Positions 45,992 through 55,208 are shown, counted from the first letter of the stretch. The stretch: DNA of 64,000 nt from an uncultured Jannaschia sp. (GCF_947503795.1 NZ_CANNEZ010000001.1:673001-737000), one strand, 5' to 3'. Numbers and translations are program-made. Notes: generated by a model not told the origin, from the sequence alone.

Positions 45992-47212
45992 ATGGGCGTC
46001 GCGACCCTCGACACCTTGCGCGGCGACGTCGCGGGGACGCGGGGCGCGCTGCTCTGGCTGGTGCTGAAGACCACGATGCTCAGCGTCCTGACGCTCGGCC
46101 TATACTCATTCTGGTCGCGCACGCGGGTGCGCCGCTGGCTCTGGTCCTCGCTTCGCGTGGGCGGCGCGCCGCTGGAATATGCAGGCCAGCCGCTGGAGAA
46201 GCTGATGGGCTTCGTGATCGCCGCCGTCATCGTCGCGACTTATCTGGGCGTGATCGTCATGCTCCTGATCTTCGCCTCGCTGACGCTGTTCGAGGGCGTC
46301 GCCGCGGGCGGCGTCGCGGCGTTCCTCCTGCTGCTGCCGGTCTACTGGTTCGCCCAGTATCGCGGCATGCGCTACCTTTTGAACCACACCCGCTGGCGGG
46401 GCCTGTCCTTTGCGATGGTGCCCGGCGCCTACGGCTATGCATGGCGCGCGGTGGCGTGGTCGGCGGCGACGGTGCTCAGCCTCGGGATCGCGCTGCCATG
46501 GCGCACGCACCGCCTCTGGGCCTACCGGGTCGCACGGGCGAGCTTCGGCGACACCCGCTTCGCCCTCGCCACCACGGCCGGGCCGCTCGTCCGGGTCTGG
46601 CTGCCCGTCTGGGTAGGGCTCTGGCTGCTGGTCGGCGGGACGGCGGCCTTCGGATACGCTCTCTCCGACGGCGGCTCCGACGAGGAAGCGCTCGTCGGCT
46701 TCGTCCTGCTTTCGGCCCTCCCGGTGGCGGGCCTCGCCGCGCTTCTCTGGCTGCGCTGGCGCGTGCGCTCCTTCGAGATCCTCGCCTCCGCCATCCGCTT
46801 CGGCGAGAGCGCCACGCTGTCGGTCCGCCCGACCGTCCGCCGCATTTTCCGCATCCACCTTTTGGGTTGGATCGTCGTGGCCCTCCTCCTCCTCGCCCTC
46901 CTCTTTGCGCTGGGGCTCGCGCTGGGCCTCTTCGCGGTTGGCTGGCTGGCCAATATTCCCACCGACGGTGCCTTCGCCGAGCCGTCGCCCTACGCGCTCG
47001 CGGCGCTGGGGGTGCTGCTCTACCTGACGCTCTTCCTGATGCGCGGCGCTCTCCGCACGGCCTTCGTGACCTTCCCGCTGATTGCCCATGTCGGCGACAC
47101 GCTGGTCGTCACGGGCGCCACGGCGGTCAACGCGACCGGGGCGGGCGAGCGCCAGCACATGGCCGATGCCGATGGCTTCGCGAACCTCTTCGACATGGGG
47201 TCCGGCATATGA
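45992..47212 (+). CDS. DUF898 (YjgN-like) membrane protein
   Basis: A 406-residue integral membrane protein with about eight to ten helices. The repeated segment types LGLYSFWSRTRVRRWLWSSL and IALPWRTHRLWAYRVARASF are characteristic of DUF898/YjgN proteins, of unknown function. It starts six bases after parC and overlaps the M48 protease gene by four bases, so these two are an operon as often seen in the family. Confidence 0.85.
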   Translation: MGVATLDTLRGDVAGTRGALLWLVLKTTMLSVLTLGLYSFWSRTRVRRWLWSSLRVGGAPLEYAGQPLEKLMGFVIAAVIVATYLGVIVMLLIFASLTLFEGVAAGGVAAFLLLLPVYWFAQYRGMRYLLNHTRWRGLSFAMVPGAYGYAWRAVAWSAATVLSLGIALPWRTHRLWAYRVARASFGDTRFALATTAGPLVRVWLPVWVGLWLLVGGTAAFGYALSDGGSDEEALVGFVLLSALPVAGLAALLWLRWRVRSFEILASAIRFGESATLSVRPTVRRIFRIHLLGWIVVALLLLALLFALGLALGLFAVGWLANIPTDGAFAEPSPYALAALGVLLYLTLFLMRGALRTAFVTFPLIAHVGDTLVVTGATAVNATGAGERQHMADADGFANLFDMGSGI

Positions 47213-48303
47213 GCGACGCCGCCTTCGCCGACTATTTCGACGGCACCCGCGCGCTCCGCCAGCGGGCGGAGATCCGGGTCTGGCAAGGCGATCTCCATAT
47301 CGCGCTGCCCGATGGCGAGGCCGTGATCTGGCCCAGCGCCGCGATCCGGCAGCTTCGCGACCAGCCCGGCGGCGGGCTGACGGCCTATGGGCGCACCGGG
47401 GGCGACGATCGTCTGGTCGCCGAGGCCGCGGCCGCCGCCCTGATCGATGCGCAGGCCCCCTCGGCCGCGCGGGGGCTGCCGGGGCCACCGCTCGCGATCC
47501 GCGCGGCGGCCGTTCTCGTCGCCGGATGCGCGGCCATCGCGGCTCTGATCTGGATCGTCCTGCCCGCGCTCGCCTCGATCCTCGCCGAGGTGATGGACCC
47601 CGAGGCCGAGGTCGCGCTGGGCGAGCTGCATTTCGAGCAGACGCGCGTGATGTTCGGCGGTGCCACGCCCCTCGCGATCTGCGACGCGCCCGCAGGGCAG
47701 GCCGCGCTGGAGGCCATGGTTGCCCGCGTCGGAGCGGATCTCGATCTTCCCTATCCGATCGTCGCGACCGTGCTCGACGACCGCGAAGACCCGATCCTGA
47801 ACGCCTATGCCGTGGCCGGCGGGCGCGTCACGTTCTTCCATTCCATGATCGTCGCGGCCGAACATCCCGACGAGATCGCCGCCGTCCTCGCCCACGAGAT
47901 CGGCCATGTCGTCCACGACGATCCGGTGCGCGGGATGCTGCAACAGCTCTCGGGTCTGGCGGTGATTTCCGTGCTGCTGGGCGACATCACCGGCGGCGGG
48001 CTTCTGTCGGGCGCGACCAGCGGCGCGATCTTCGCGGGCTATTCGCGGGACGCCGAGACGCGGGCCGACATCTTCGCCGCGCGCCAGCTTCGCGCGCAGG
48101 GCCTGCCGCCCTCGGCACTCGGCCGGATGTTCGAGCGGCTGCGCGAGCGTTACGGCGATGTCGACGGCTTCGCGAGCCATTTCGCCAGCCACCCCCAACT
48201 GGCCGAGCGCATCCTCGCCGCCTCCGGTGCGGGCGATCCGCCCCCTGGCGCGCCGTCGCTCGCCCCCAAGGAATGGTCCGATCTCAAGGCGATCTGCCGG
48301 TGA
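47209..48303 (+). CDS. M48 family metalloprotease, membrane-anchored
   Basis: A 364-residue peptidase. One membrane helix (about 97-122) is followed by the protease domain with LAHEIGHVVHDDP, where H229-E230-I231-G232-H233 is the zinc motif, and the third ligand probably in RDAETRADIFAA. ASHFASHPQLAERI near the end is typical for Oma1/BepA-like M48 proteins. The active site therefore faces the periplasm if the N terminus is cytoplasmic. It is coupled to the DUF898 gene. Confidence 0.9.
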   Translation: MSDAAFADYFDGTRALRQRAEIRVWQGDLHIALPDGEAVIWPSAAIRQLRDQPGGGLTAYGRTGGDDRLVAEAAAAALIDAQAPSAARGLPGPPLAIRAAAVLVAGCAAIAALIWIVLPALASILAEVMDPEAEVALGELHFEQTRVMFGGATPLAICDAPAGQAALEAMVARVGADLDLPYPIVATVLDDREDPILNAYAVAGGRVTFFHSMIVAAEHPDEIAAVLAHEIGHVVHDDPVRGMLQQLSGLAVISVLLGDITGGGLLSGATSGAIFAGYSRDAETRADIFAARQLRAQGLPPSALGRMFERLRERYGDVDGFASHFASHPQLAERILAASGAGDPPPGAPSLAPKEWSDLKAICR

Positions 48304-48364
48304 AACTTGCCCCCGGCCGGACGCCCCGCTACGCAAGATGCGATATCGCCGCCAAGGGGTTCCC

Positions 48365-48910
48365 ATGACCACAGATCTCAGCCGCCGCGCATTCGCGGGG
48401 CTCGCGCTCGGCGGGCTGGCCGGGTGCGCCGCCTCGGACCCCCTGACCGAAGCCCCTCGCGACATGGGGGATTTCCGGCTGGGCCTGACGATCGTCGTGG
48501 CCGACAAGGTCAAGAAGATCCCGCCCTCCCGCGACGCCACGAAAGAGGCGCTGATCGCCGCGATGACCGCCGAGATCGACCGCCGCTTCCGGCGCTACGA
48601 CGGCGCGCGCGAATACCACATCGCGGTCGCCATCGACGGCTACGCGCTGGCGCCGCCGGGCATCCCGATCGTGCTGACGCCGAAATCGATCATGGTCGTC
48701 ACCGCGAACCTCTGGACTGCCGATCCGCAGGAGAAGATCCGCGGCCCCGAACAGCTCACCACCTTCGAGGGGGCCGACACGCTCCTGCTCGGCTCCGGCC
48801 TCGTGAAAAGCGCCGACGAACAGCTCGCCACCCTGGCCCGCAACATGTCGGGCAAGATCCAGGCCTGGCTCCTGCGCGAGCCCGAGACCTTCGGCCTGCC
48901 GCCGCGCTGA
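48365..48910 (+). CDS. Lipoprotein of unknown function
   Basis: A 181-residue protein with a twin-arginine-like start (MTTDLSRRAFAGLALGG) and a lipobox LAGC at about residue 21, so it is probably exported and lipidated. The mature part is a single mixed domain with no recognised motif; LTTFEGADTLLLGSGL and MSGKIQAWLL stand near the end. It is the third gene after parC in the same direction, 61 bases behind the protease. Confidence 0.75.
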   Translation: MTTDLSRRAFAGLALGGLAGCAASDPLTEAPRDMGDFRLGLTIVVADKVKKIPPSRDATKEALIAAMTAEIDRRFRRYDGAREYHIAVAIDGYALAPPGIPIVLTPKSIMVVTANLWTADPQEKIRGPEQLTTFEGADTLLLGSGLVKSADEQLATLARNMSGKIQAWLLREPETFGLPPR

Positions 48911-48927
48911 CCGGAGCCAACCGGGCC

Positions 48928-48956
48928 TTGCCTTTCGCACGGCCCACGGCTAGACG
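48928..48956 (+). promoter_or_regulatory. Promoter of tuf
   Basis: TTGCCT (48928-48933), 17 bases, TAGACG (48951-48956), leaving an untranslated leader of about 50 bases before the tuf ATG. The -35 is good and the -10 moderate. Confidence 0.55.
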
Positions 48957-49014
48957 GCCCGCGATGTAATCAGGGGGTCCGCCACATCGGCCCCGACAAG
49001 CGCAGGGGCCCCTC

Positions 49015-50190
49015 ATGGCGAAGGCAAAATTCGAACGCACGAAACCGCATGTGAACATCGGCACGATCGGTCACGTTGACCACGGCAAGACGACGCTGAC
49101 GGCTGCGATCACGAAGTATTTCGGCGACTTCAAGGCGTATGACCAGATCGACGGCGCGCCCGAGGAGAAGGCCCGCGGGATCACGATCTCGACGGCGCAT
49201 GTCGAGTACGAGACCGAGAACCGCCACTACGCGCATGTCGACTGCCCGGGCCACGCGGACTACGTCAAGAACATGATCACGGGGGCCGCCCAGATGGACG
49301 GCGCGATCCTCGTGGTGAACGCGGCCGACGGCCCGATGCCGCAGACGCGCGAGCACATCCTGCTCGGTCGCCAGGTCGGCATCCCGACCATGGTCGTCTA
49401 CATGAACAAGGTTGACCAGGTCGACGACGAGGAGCTCCTGGAGCTCGTCGAGATGGAGATCCGCGAGCTTCTGTCGAGCTACGAGTATCCCGGCGACGAC
49501 ATCCCGGTCATCCCGGGCTCGGCGCTGGCGGCGATGGAAGGCCGCGACGAGGAGATCGGCGAGCAGTCGATCCGCAAGCTGATGGCGGCGGTGGACGAGT
49601 TCATCCCGACGCCCGAGCGCGCCGTGGACCAGCCGTTCCTGATGCCGGTCGAGGACGTGTTCTCGATCTCGGGTCGCGGCACGGTCGTGACGGGTCGCGT
49701 CGAGCGCGGCGTGATCAATGTCGGCGACGAGATCGAGATCGTGGGCATCCGGGACACCAAGAAGACGACCTGCACGGGCGTCGAGATGTTCCGCAAGCTG
49801 CTGGATCGCGGCGAGGCGGGCGACAACATCGGCGCGCTGCTGCGCGGCGTGGATCGGGACGGCGTCGAGCGGGGCCAGGTGCTCTGCAAGCCGGGCTCGG
49901 TGAAGCCGCACACGAAGTTCGAGGCCGAGGCCTACATCCTGACCAAGGACGAAGGCGGGCGCCACACGCCGTTCTTCGCCAACTACCGCCCGCAGTTCTA
50001 CTTCCGGACGACGGACGTGACGGGGACGGTGCAGCTGGCCGAGGGCACGGAGATGGTGATGCCGGGCGACAACGTGTCGTTCGGGGTCGAGCTGATCGCG
50101 CCGATCGCGATGGAGCAGGGCCTGCGCTTCGCGATCCGCGAAGGCGGCCGCACGGTGGGTGCGGGCGTGGTCTCGAAGATCACCGACTGA
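49015..50190 (+). CDS. tuf: Elongation factor Tu
   Basis: A 391-residue EF-Tu. G1 is [10 protein letters not shown]2 includes [14 protein letters not shown]3 is DCPGHADY, and G4 here reads MNKVD. Domains 2 and 3 follow with the usual [12 protein letters not shown] and FFRTTDVTG. In Rhodobacterales there are usually two near-identical tuf copies; this one lies upstream of tRNA-Trp-secE-nusG, the other is normally in the str operon, outside the window. It has its own promoter and hairpin. Confidence 0.97.
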   Translation: MAKAKFERTKPHVNIGTIGHVDHGKTTLTAAITKYFGDFKAYDQIDGAPEEKARGITISTAHVEYETENRHYAHVDCPGHADYVKNMITGAAQMDGAILVVNAADGPMPQTREHILLGRQVGIPTMVVYMNKVDQVDDEELLELVEMEIRELLSSYEYPGDDIPVIPGSALAAMEGRDEEIGEQSIRKLMAAVDEFIPTPERAVDQPFLMPVEDVFSISGRGTVVTGRVERGVINVGDEIEIVGIRDTKKTTCTGVEMFRKLLDRGEAGDNIGALLRGVDRDGVERGQVLCKPGSVKPHTKFEAEAYILTKDEGGRHTPFFANYRPQFYFRTTDVTGTVQLAEGTEMVMPGDNVSFGVELIAPIAMEQGLRFAIREGGRTVGAGVVSKITD

Positions 50191-50230
50191 TCGCGGGGGC
50201 CCTTCGGGGCCGACCGCCACGGACACGGCG

Positions 50231-50256
50231 CAAGGGCTCCCCTCGGGGGGCCCTTG
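50231..50256 (+). terminator. Terminator of tuf
   Basis: CAAGGGCTCCC (50231-50241) pairs with GGGGGCCCTTG (50246-50256), 11 pairs with one G-U, around CTCG. A short TTGCGT follows. From 50260 to 50360 I see no gene. Confidence 0.7.
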
Positions 50257-50361
50257 TTGCGTGAGGGGCACCCCCGCGACCCGCCCGCATCAAGGGCCCG
50301 CCCCAGCGAGGCCCTGCGGACGGCGGCCGGATCGCGCCGCGGCGAGGCCGAACCCCGCCAC

Positions 50362-50394
50362 GAAAGAGGGCCGCCCCCGGAAGGCGCGGCCCTC
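50362..50394 (-). terminator. Terminator of secreted paralogue 1
   Basis: GAGGGCCGC (50366-50374) and GCGGCCCTC (50386-50394) form a 9-bp stem with an 11-base loop. On the minus strand it is followed by TTTCG, downstream of the 50458-50721 gene. Confidence 0.65.
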
Positions 50395-50457
50395 GATGCG
50401 GGCGAGGTCGTGGGATCGCCGATGGGACGGCCCGGATCGGGCCGCCCGTCTGCGGGA

Positions 50458-50721
50458 TCAGTTGTTGCGGATGATGGCCTCGATCTGGCCCTTCTTCTGC
50501 GAGTCCGCGTCGCTGCTGTCGACGATGGCCTTGATGGTCGCGATCTGGCCGAGGGTCAGATCGTCGCCCATCGAGGACGGGTCGATGCCGAGGCGCTCGA
50601 GATCGCTCATCAGCGCGGTTTGCAGCATGTTGAAGCCCTGGCTGGCGTGGCCGTCGGCGAGGGCGGCGCCCCCGGCGGACAGGGCGATGAGGACGGCGGC
50701 TGCGGTCATCTTGAGGTTCAT
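50458..50721 (-). CDS. Small secreted protein, paralogue 1
   Basis: An 87-residue protein with a signal peptide (1-23, ending ALA/DGHA) and a mature part of about 63 residues predicted to be all helical. The core GFNMLQTALMSDLERLGI and DLTLGQIATIKAIV, then KKGQIEAIIRN, is shared with the neighbouring gene at 50972-51238. No cysteines in the mature part. I do not recognise the family. GGAGAG seven bases before the ATG at 50721 sets the start. It has its own terminator. Confidence 0.8.
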   Translation of the reverse strand: MNLKMTAAAVLIALSAGGAALADGHASQGFNMLQTALMSDLERLGIDPSSMGDDLTLGQIATIKAIVDSSDADSQKKGQIEAIIRNN

Positions 50722-50920
50722 GTCTTCTCTCCGATGTGTTCGGTGCGACGTCGGCCGGGTCATCCGACCGCTCGTCCCGGACCAGATGCCGCGCCGCCCG
50801 ATCACGTGTCCCCAGACGAACCCGTGAGATCATGCGTCCGTGACTTGACCGTGACGCCGCCTTCGACGCAGGCGCGCGCCTACCCCATTGGCCGCCGACG
50901 CGGAGCCGCGACGGCCAACG

Positions 50921-50947
50921 AAAAAGGGCGACGCTTGCGCGCCGCCC
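50921..50947 (-). terminator. Terminator of secreted paralogue 2
   Basis: On the minus strand GGGCG-G-CGC / GCG-T-CGCCC closes a GCAA tetraloop and is followed by T5 (50925-50921), a textbook intrinsic terminator. The region between it and the start of paralogue 1 (50722-50920) holds no gene. Confidence 0.85.
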
Positions 50948-50971
50948 CCAAATCTCGGTCGGAAGATCCGA

Positions 50972-51238
50972 TCAGTTGGCGATGATCGCCTCGATCTGAC
51001 CCTTCTGCTGGGCTTCGGCGCCGTCACCTTCCACGATCTCCTTGATCGCGGCGATCTGACCGAGGGTCAGGTCGTTCAGGGCGTCGGTCGGGATGCCCAT
51101 GCGCTCGAAATCGCTCATCAGAGCGGTCTGCAGCATGTTGAAGCCTTCGCCCATCGTGGCGTGGGCGTCGGCCATGGCGGCGGAGGCGCCAAAGGTCAGG
51201 GCGGTGGCGGTGACGAGGGCGGTAAGCGTGCGGTTCAT
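50972..51238 (-). CDS. Small secreted protein, paralogue 2
   Basis: An 88-residue protein with a signal peptide (1-24, ending AMADAHA). The mature sequence GFNMLQTALMSDFERMGI, DLTLGQIAAIKEIV and QQKGQIEAIIAN aligns along its whole length with the gene at 50458-50721, so the two arose by tandem duplication. Mature protein is acidic and helical, without cysteine. Ribosome site AAGGAG seven bases before the ATG. Unknown function, probably periplasmic. Confidence 0.82.
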   Translation of the reverse strand: MNRTLTALVTATALTFGASAAMADAHATMGEGFNMLQTALMSDFERMGIPTDALNDLTLGQIAAIKEIVEGDGAEAQQKGQIEAIIAN

Positions 51239-51419
51239 TGGTGTGCTCCTTAGGGGCAGTGGTCATAGAAAACACGGCGTGGTTGTCGTCGCGTCGGCAA
51301 TACAACGGGGTCCCGATCCAAAGGTTCCGGCCCGTTGCAACATTTTCTTGCCAGCGAATTGCCGTCGCGTCGAGTCGTTGGCCGGGCGACGGCGGCGCCA
51401 TCCCGCCCGCGCTTCCCCC

Positions 51420-51448
51420 TTGCACCCGTCGCGGCTGGGCCATATGCC
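51420..51448 (+). promoter_or_regulatory. Promoter of tRNA-Trp (and perhaps secE-nusG)
   Basis: TTGCAC (51420-51425), 17 bases, TATGCC (51443-51448), 13 bases before the tRNA. Nearly the same as the tRNA-His promoter. The region 51239-51419 upstream has only the leader of paralogue 2 and no gene. Confidence 0.65.
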
Positions 51449-51461
51449 CTGTCGCGCCTGC

Positions 51462-51537
51462 AGGGGTATAGCTCAGTTGGTAGAGCAGCGGATTCCAAAT
51501 CCGCAGGTCTCGGGTTCGAATCCTGATGCCCCTGCCA
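51462..51537 (+). tRNA. tRNA-Trp (CCA anticodon), CCA encoded
   Basis: A 76-base cloverleaf: acceptor AGGGGTA with TGCCCCT (one G-U), D arm with GCTCAGTTGGTAGAGC, anticodon CCA at 51495-51497 in a stem GCGGA/TCCGC, T arm with TTCGAAT, discriminator G and CCA at 51535-51537. The position before secE is the classical bacterial arrangement. Confidence 0.97.
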
Positions 51538-51622
51538 GGCCCGCGAACCGCGACCGCCGACCGGCTTGCGCCGCCGGACCCCGGCGCCTATCTCCGGCAG
51601 GACCGATCCCGAGAGGCACGAC

Positions 51623-51817
51623 ATGGCCACCACCAACCCCATGCAGTTCATCCAGCAGACGCGGGCCGAGATCGGCAAGATCACGTGGCCGACACGCCGC
51701 GAGGTCCTGCTGACGACGGTGATGGTCTTCCTGCTGGCGATCCTGGCGGCGACCTTCTTCTTCTTCGTCGACTTCCTGATCCGGACGGGCCTGACGACGC
51801 TCTTGGGCGCATTCTGA
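51623..51817 (+). CDS. secE: Preprotein translocase subunit SecE
   Basis: A 64-residue short SecE with one membrane helix (about 30-50) preceded by the amphipathic QQTRAEIGKITWPTRREVL, the conserved cytoplasmic part that clamps SecY. ATG at 51623 after GAGAGG. It follows tRNA-Trp and precedes nusG. Confidence 0.95.
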   Translation: MATTNPMQFIQQTRAEIGKITWPTRREVLLTTVMVFLLAILAATFFFFVDFLIRTGLTTLLGAF

Positions 51818-51897
51818 CTGCGCGCCCGCCCGCGCGGCCCGCGACCCTTGAATCCCGCCGGAGCGGGGGGTAGAGGGACCGGACTTCGAACCGGGCG

Positions 51898-51922
51898 GCG
51901 CGCATTGATTCGTGATGCGCGC
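51898..51922 (+). terminator. Hairpin between secE and nusG
   Basis: GCGCGCAT (51898-51905) and ATGCGCGC (51915-51922) around a 9-base loop, followed by a T-rich TGTTTGACGTTTT. It may end part of the secE transcripts; a TTGACG at 51926-51931 just behind could be the -35 of a nusG promoter, but no clear -10 follows. Confidence 0.5.
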
Positions 51923-51996
51923 TGTTTGACGTTTTGAGGCCGGTCGCCACGCGCGGTCGGACGATATTTTTAGAGACGAGCGAGGACGACCGGCAG

Positions 51997-52530
51997 ATGG
52001 CGAAGCGATGGTATTCGGTCAGCGTGCTGTCCAACTTCGAGAAGCGCGTCGCGGAGCAGATCCGCACCGCGGTCGAGGAGCAGAACCTCGAGGACCAGAT
52101 CGAAGAGGTGCTGGTCCCGACCGAAGAGGTGCTGGAGGTCCGTCGCGGCAAGAAGGTGACCTCCGAGCGGCGCTTCATGCCCGGCTACGTGCTGGTGCGG
52201 ATGGAGATGTCGGACGAGGGCTATCACCTGGTCAACTCGATCAACCGCGTCACCGGCTTCCTCGGGCCGCAGGGTCGGCCGATGCCGATGCGCGATGCCG
52301 AGGTGAACCAGATCCTCAACCGCGTGCAGGAAGGCGAGGAGGCCCCACGGTCGCTCATCACCTTCGACGTGGGCGAGGACGTGAACGTGACCGACGGTCC
52401 GTTCGAGGGCTTCGCAGGCCAGGTCGAGGAGGTGGACGACGAAGCCCAGCTTCTCAAGGTCTCGGTCTCGATCTTCGGCCGGGCCACCCCGGTCGAGCTG
52501 AAATTCACGCAGGTCTCCAAGGCCGCGTGA
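51997..52530 (+). CDS. nusG: Transcription termination/antitermination factor NusG
   Basis: A 177-residue NusG. The NGN domain begins [20 protein letters not shown] and contains [13 protein letters not shown] and [11 protein letters not shown]; the C-terminal KOW domain has [20 protein letters not shown]. It couples RNA polymerase with Rho or the ribosome. ATG at 51997; the frame is open further upstream without homology. Confidence 0.96.
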   Translation: MAKRWYSVSVLSNFEKRVAEQIRTAVEEQNLEDQIEEVLVPTEEVLEVRRGKKVTSERRFMPGYVLVRMEMSDEGYHLVNSINRVTGFLGPQGRPMPMRDAEVNQILNRVQEGEEAPRSLITFDVGEDVNVTDGPFEGFAGQVEEVDDEAQLLKVSVSIFGRATPVELKFTQVSKAA

Positions 52531-52537
52531 TAAACGG

Positions 52538-52556
52538 CCCCCGCGCCACGCGGGGG
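52538..52556 (+). terminator. Hairpin after nusG
   Basis: CCCCCGCG (52538-52545) pairs with CGCGGGGG (52549-52556) around CCA, then TCTCGG. It separates nusG from rplK, probably as a partial terminator or attenuator in the L11 leader. Confidence 0.65.
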
Positions 52557-52664
52557 TCTCGGACGTGGGAGGCGACGGGCGATACGCCCCGGACCGAACC
52601 ACGGCAAAGCGCCCTTCGGGGCATGTAGGGCGGGCCTGGTCCCGCCGCCGAAAAGGAGAGACGC

Positions 52665-53114
52665 ATGGCGAAGAAACTCGTCGGCACCATGAAGCTGCAG
52701 ATCCCTGCAGGTCAGGCCAATCCGTCGCCGCCCGTGGGCCCCGCCCTCGGTCAGCGCGGCATCAACATCATGGAATTCTGCAAGGCGTTCAACGCCAAGA
52801 CGCAGGAGATGGAGCAGGGCGCCCCGTGCCCCACGGTGATCTCGTATTACCAGGACAAGTCCTTCACCATGGATATCAAGACGCCGCCCGCGTCCTATTA
52901 TCTCAAGAAGGCCGCTGGCCTGAAGCCCGTGGGCAAGCGCAACCGTCCGCGCGGCGCCGAGACGCCGGGCCGCGAGACAATTGCCTCCGTCACCGTCAAG
53001 CAGGTGCGCGAGATCGCGGAAGCGAAGATGAAGGATCTGTCGGCGAATGACGTCGATCAGGCGATGAAGATCATCGTGGGCTCGGCGAAGTCCATGGGCA
53101 TCGAGGTGAAGTGA
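52665..53114 (+). CDS. rplK: 50S ribosomal protein L11
   Basis: A 149-residue L11. [20 protein letters not shown] is the flexible N-terminal proline switch; the C-terminal RNA-binding domain has [16 protein letters not shown] and the end ARS-like [21 protein letters not shown] lies before the ATG. It shares one base with rplA (TGATG). Confidence 0.97.
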   Translation: MAKKLVGTMKLQIPAGQANPSPPVGPALGQRGINIMEFCKAFNAKTQEMEQGAPCPTVISYYQDKSFTMDIKTPPASYYLKKAAGLKPVGKRNRPRGAETPGRETIASVTVKQVREIAEAKMKDLSANDVDQAMKIIVGSAKSMGIEVK

Positions 53115-53824
53115 TGGCAAAGCTCGGAAAGCGCGCAAAGGCCGCCCGCGAGGCATTCGCCGGCAAGGAAAACGTATCCATCGACGAGGCCGTGAGCCTC
53201 GTGAAGGGCAATGCCAAGACGAAGTTCGACGAGACCGTCGAGATCGCGATGAACCTCGGGGTCGACCCGCGGCACGCCGACCAGATGGTCCGCGGCGTCG
53301 TGGCGCTCCCGAACGGGACCGGCAAGGACGTCCGCGTCGCCGTCTTCGCCCGCGGCCCCAAGGCCGAGGAGGCCGAGGCCGCCGGTGCCGACATCGTCGG
53401 TGCCGAGGACCTGATGGAGACGGTGCAGTCGGGCAAGATCGACTTCGACCGCTGCATTGCCACGCCCGACATGATGCCCATCTTGGGTCGTCTGGGCAAG
53501 GTTCTGGGCCCCCGGAACCTGATGCCGAACCCCAAGGTCGGGACGGTGACGATGGACGTGGCCCAGGCCGTCAAGGACGCCAAGGGCGGCCAGGTCCAGT
53601 TCAAGGCCGAGAAGAACGGCGTCGTCCACGCGGGCGTCGGCAAGGCCTCCTTCGACGAGGCCAAGCTGAAGGAGAACGTCATGGCGTTCGTCGACGCGGT
53701 CTCCAAGGCCAAGCCGACGGGGGCCAAGGGCTCCTACCTCAAGAAGATCTCGCTCAGCTCGACGATGGGGCCGGGCGTGTCGGTCAGCGTCGAGAGCGCG
53801 ACGGGCAACGATCCGGCCGCCTGA
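53114..53824 (+). CDS. rplA: 50S ribosomal protein L1
   Basis: A 236-residue L1. It has [39 protein letters not shown], the signature [20 protein letters not shown] and [12 protein letters not shown]1 binds its own mRNA in the rplKA leader in many bacteria. The ATG at 53114 is used rather than the GTG one codon upstream. Confidence 0.97.
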   Translation: MAKLGKRAKAAREAFAGKENVSIDEAVSLVKGNAKTKFDETVEIAMNLGVDPRHADQMVRGVVALPNGTGKDVRVAVFARGPKAEEAEAAGADIVGAEDLMETVQSGKIDFDRCIATPDMMPILGRLGKVLGPRNLMPNPKVGTVTMDVAQAVKDAKGGQVQFKAEKNGVVHAGVGKASFDEAKLKENVMAFVDAVSKAKPTGAKGSYLKKISLSSTMGPGVSVSVESATGNDPAA

Positions 53825-53853
53825 TCGCGGCGCGACCCTATCGGAACCGGTGG

Positions 53854-53880
53854 AACGGCGGGGCAGGATGCCCCGCCGTT
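53854..53880 (+). terminator. Terminator of rplKA
   Basis: AACGGCGGGGCA (53854-53865) pairs with TGCCCCGCCGTT (53869-53880), 12 perfect pairs with a GGA loop, followed by a single T and later GTTTG. It ends the rplKA unit. Confidence 0.8.
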
Positions 53881-54202
53881 TCGCGTTTGCGGCATGGATC
53901 GGGCGGGCGCGATGCCGCAGCTGCGAGGATTTGCCCTTTCCATTCGGGCGCGATCATCCTAAGAGGCCCCCCGACGACCCGGACGGATTGCTTCGCCCGG
54001 GTCGTTGATTCGTCCGAGACGGTGGGTGGCTTCGGCCGTAAGTCCTGCCCGAGACGGGAAAAGACATTCCGGCCCCGATTTCCGGGACCCTGGGCTGCGC
54101 TGACCCGTAAGGACTTCTTGTCGTGCATTCGCGCGACGAAAGAGAGCCGGGGGGGTCCGCCCCTCCATCGTGGGGTTTCCCCGCGAGACTTGGAGAAGAA
54201 CT
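53881..54202 (+). other. rplJL leader region
   Basis: 322 bases without a gene. TTGCCC at 53931-53936 with a weak CATCCT at 53955-53960 may be the rplJL promoter. The rest is a long leader that can fold into several GC-rich hairpins (for example GACCCGG/CCGGGTC in 53977-54004); in most bacteria this region contains the L10(L12)4 binding structure that represses rplJL. The ribosome site GGAGAAG precedes the GTG start of rplJ. Confidence 0.55.
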
Positions 54203-54715
54203 GTGGATAGAGCCCAGAAAGAGAAAGTGGTCGAGGAACTCGGCCAGATCTTCGAAAGCTCTGGCGTCGTGGTGGTCAGCCGCTACGAGGGCATGACAGT
54301 CGCCGAGATGCAGGACCTTCGCTCGCAAATGCGCGAAGCGGGTGGTTCGGTTCGCGTCGCCAAGAACAAGCTCGCCAAGATCGCCCTTGAGGGGAAGGCT
54401 GCCAGCAGCATTTCCGACTTCCTCACGGGCATGACCGTACTCGCCTATTCCGAGGACCCCGTGGCTGCGGCCAAGGTCATCGACGCGTATGCCAAGGACA
54501 ACTCCAAGCTGGAGATCCTGGGCGGCGCGATGGGTGAGAACGCTCTGGACGTCGAAGGTGTGAAAGCCGTCGCGAAGATGCCCAGCCGCGAGGAGCTCAT
54601 CGCTTCCATCGTGGGCTGCATCGGCGCGCCTGCCTCGAACATCGCCGGCGCCATCGGCGCGCCTGCTTCGAACATCGCGAGCATCCTGTCGACCATCGAG
54701 GAGAAGGCCGCCTGA
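54203..54715 (+). CDS. rplJ: 50S ribosomal protein L10
   Basis: A 170-residue L10 with GTG start. It has [31 protein letters not shown] and the [16 protein letters not shown] region. The C-terminal helix that carries the L7/L12 dimers contains two copies of IGAPASNIA, 11 residues apart (140-148 and 151-159). L10 together with L12 forms the stalk and regulates its own operon. Confidence 0.96.
   Translation: MDRAQKEKVVEELGQIFESSGVVVVSRYEGMTVAEMQDLRSQMREAGGSVRVAKNKLAKIALEGKAASSISDFLTGMTVLAYSEDPVAAAKVIDAYAKDNSKLEILGGAMGENALDVEGVKAVAKMPSREELIASIVGCIGAPASNIAGAIGAPASNIASILSTIEEKAA
54620..54678 (+). repeat. 33-bp-period direct repeat inside rplJ
   Basis: Two 26-base units at 54620-54645 and 54653-54678 differ at one base only and are in frame with an 11-codon period. 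They encode the repeated IGAPASNIA in the L12-binding helix of L10. Confidence 0.8.
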
Positions 54716-54793
54716 GGCCCATCCCGTCATCCCTCGTCGTGGTCTTGAACGACACGGCACCGGAACACATCTAAACGAACTGGAAATCGAACA

Positions 54794-55174
54794 ATGGCTG
54801 ATCTGAAAAAACTCGCCGAAGACATCGTGGGCCTGACCCTTCTGGAAGCCCAGGAACTGAAGACCATCCTCAAGGACGAATACGGCATCGAGCCCGCCGC
54901 CGGTGGCGCGGTCATGATGGCCGGTCCCGCGGGCGACGCCGGTGGCGCCGCCGCCGAGGAGCAGACCGAATTCGACGTCATCCTGAAGTCGGCCGGCGCC
55001 TCCAAGATTAACGTGATCAAGGAAGTCCGCGGCATCACGGGTCTGGGTCTGAAGGAAGCCAAGGATCTGGTCGAAGCCGGCGGCAAGGCCGTCAAGGAAG
55101 GCGTCGACAAGGCCGAGGCCGAAGACATCAAGGCCAAGCTGGAAGCGGCTGGCGCCGAAGTCGAACTGAAGTAA
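54794..55174 (+). CDS. rplL: 50S ribosomal protein L7/L12
   Basis: A 126-residue L7/L12. The N-terminal dimerisation domain ([19 protein letters not shown]) is followed by an Ala/Gly hinge and the C-terminal factor-binding domain with [20 protein letters not shown] and [21 protein letters not shown]. Present in several copies on the ribosome stalk. Confidence 0.97.
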   Translation: MADLKKLAEDIVGLTLLEAQELKTILKDEYGIEPAAGGAVMMAGPAGDAGGAAAEEQTEFDVILKSAGASKINVIKEVRGITGLGLKEAKDLVEAGGKAVKEGVDKAEAEDIKAKLEAAGAEVELK

Positions 55175-55208
55175 GGCGGGGACAACCCGCCTGACGGGCG
55201 CCGGTCGC

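Noticed and set aside
51870-51897. tRNA-like TTCGAACC segment between secE and nusG
   Set aside because: Only a T-loop-like string; no acceptor, D or anticodon stems can be formed around it.
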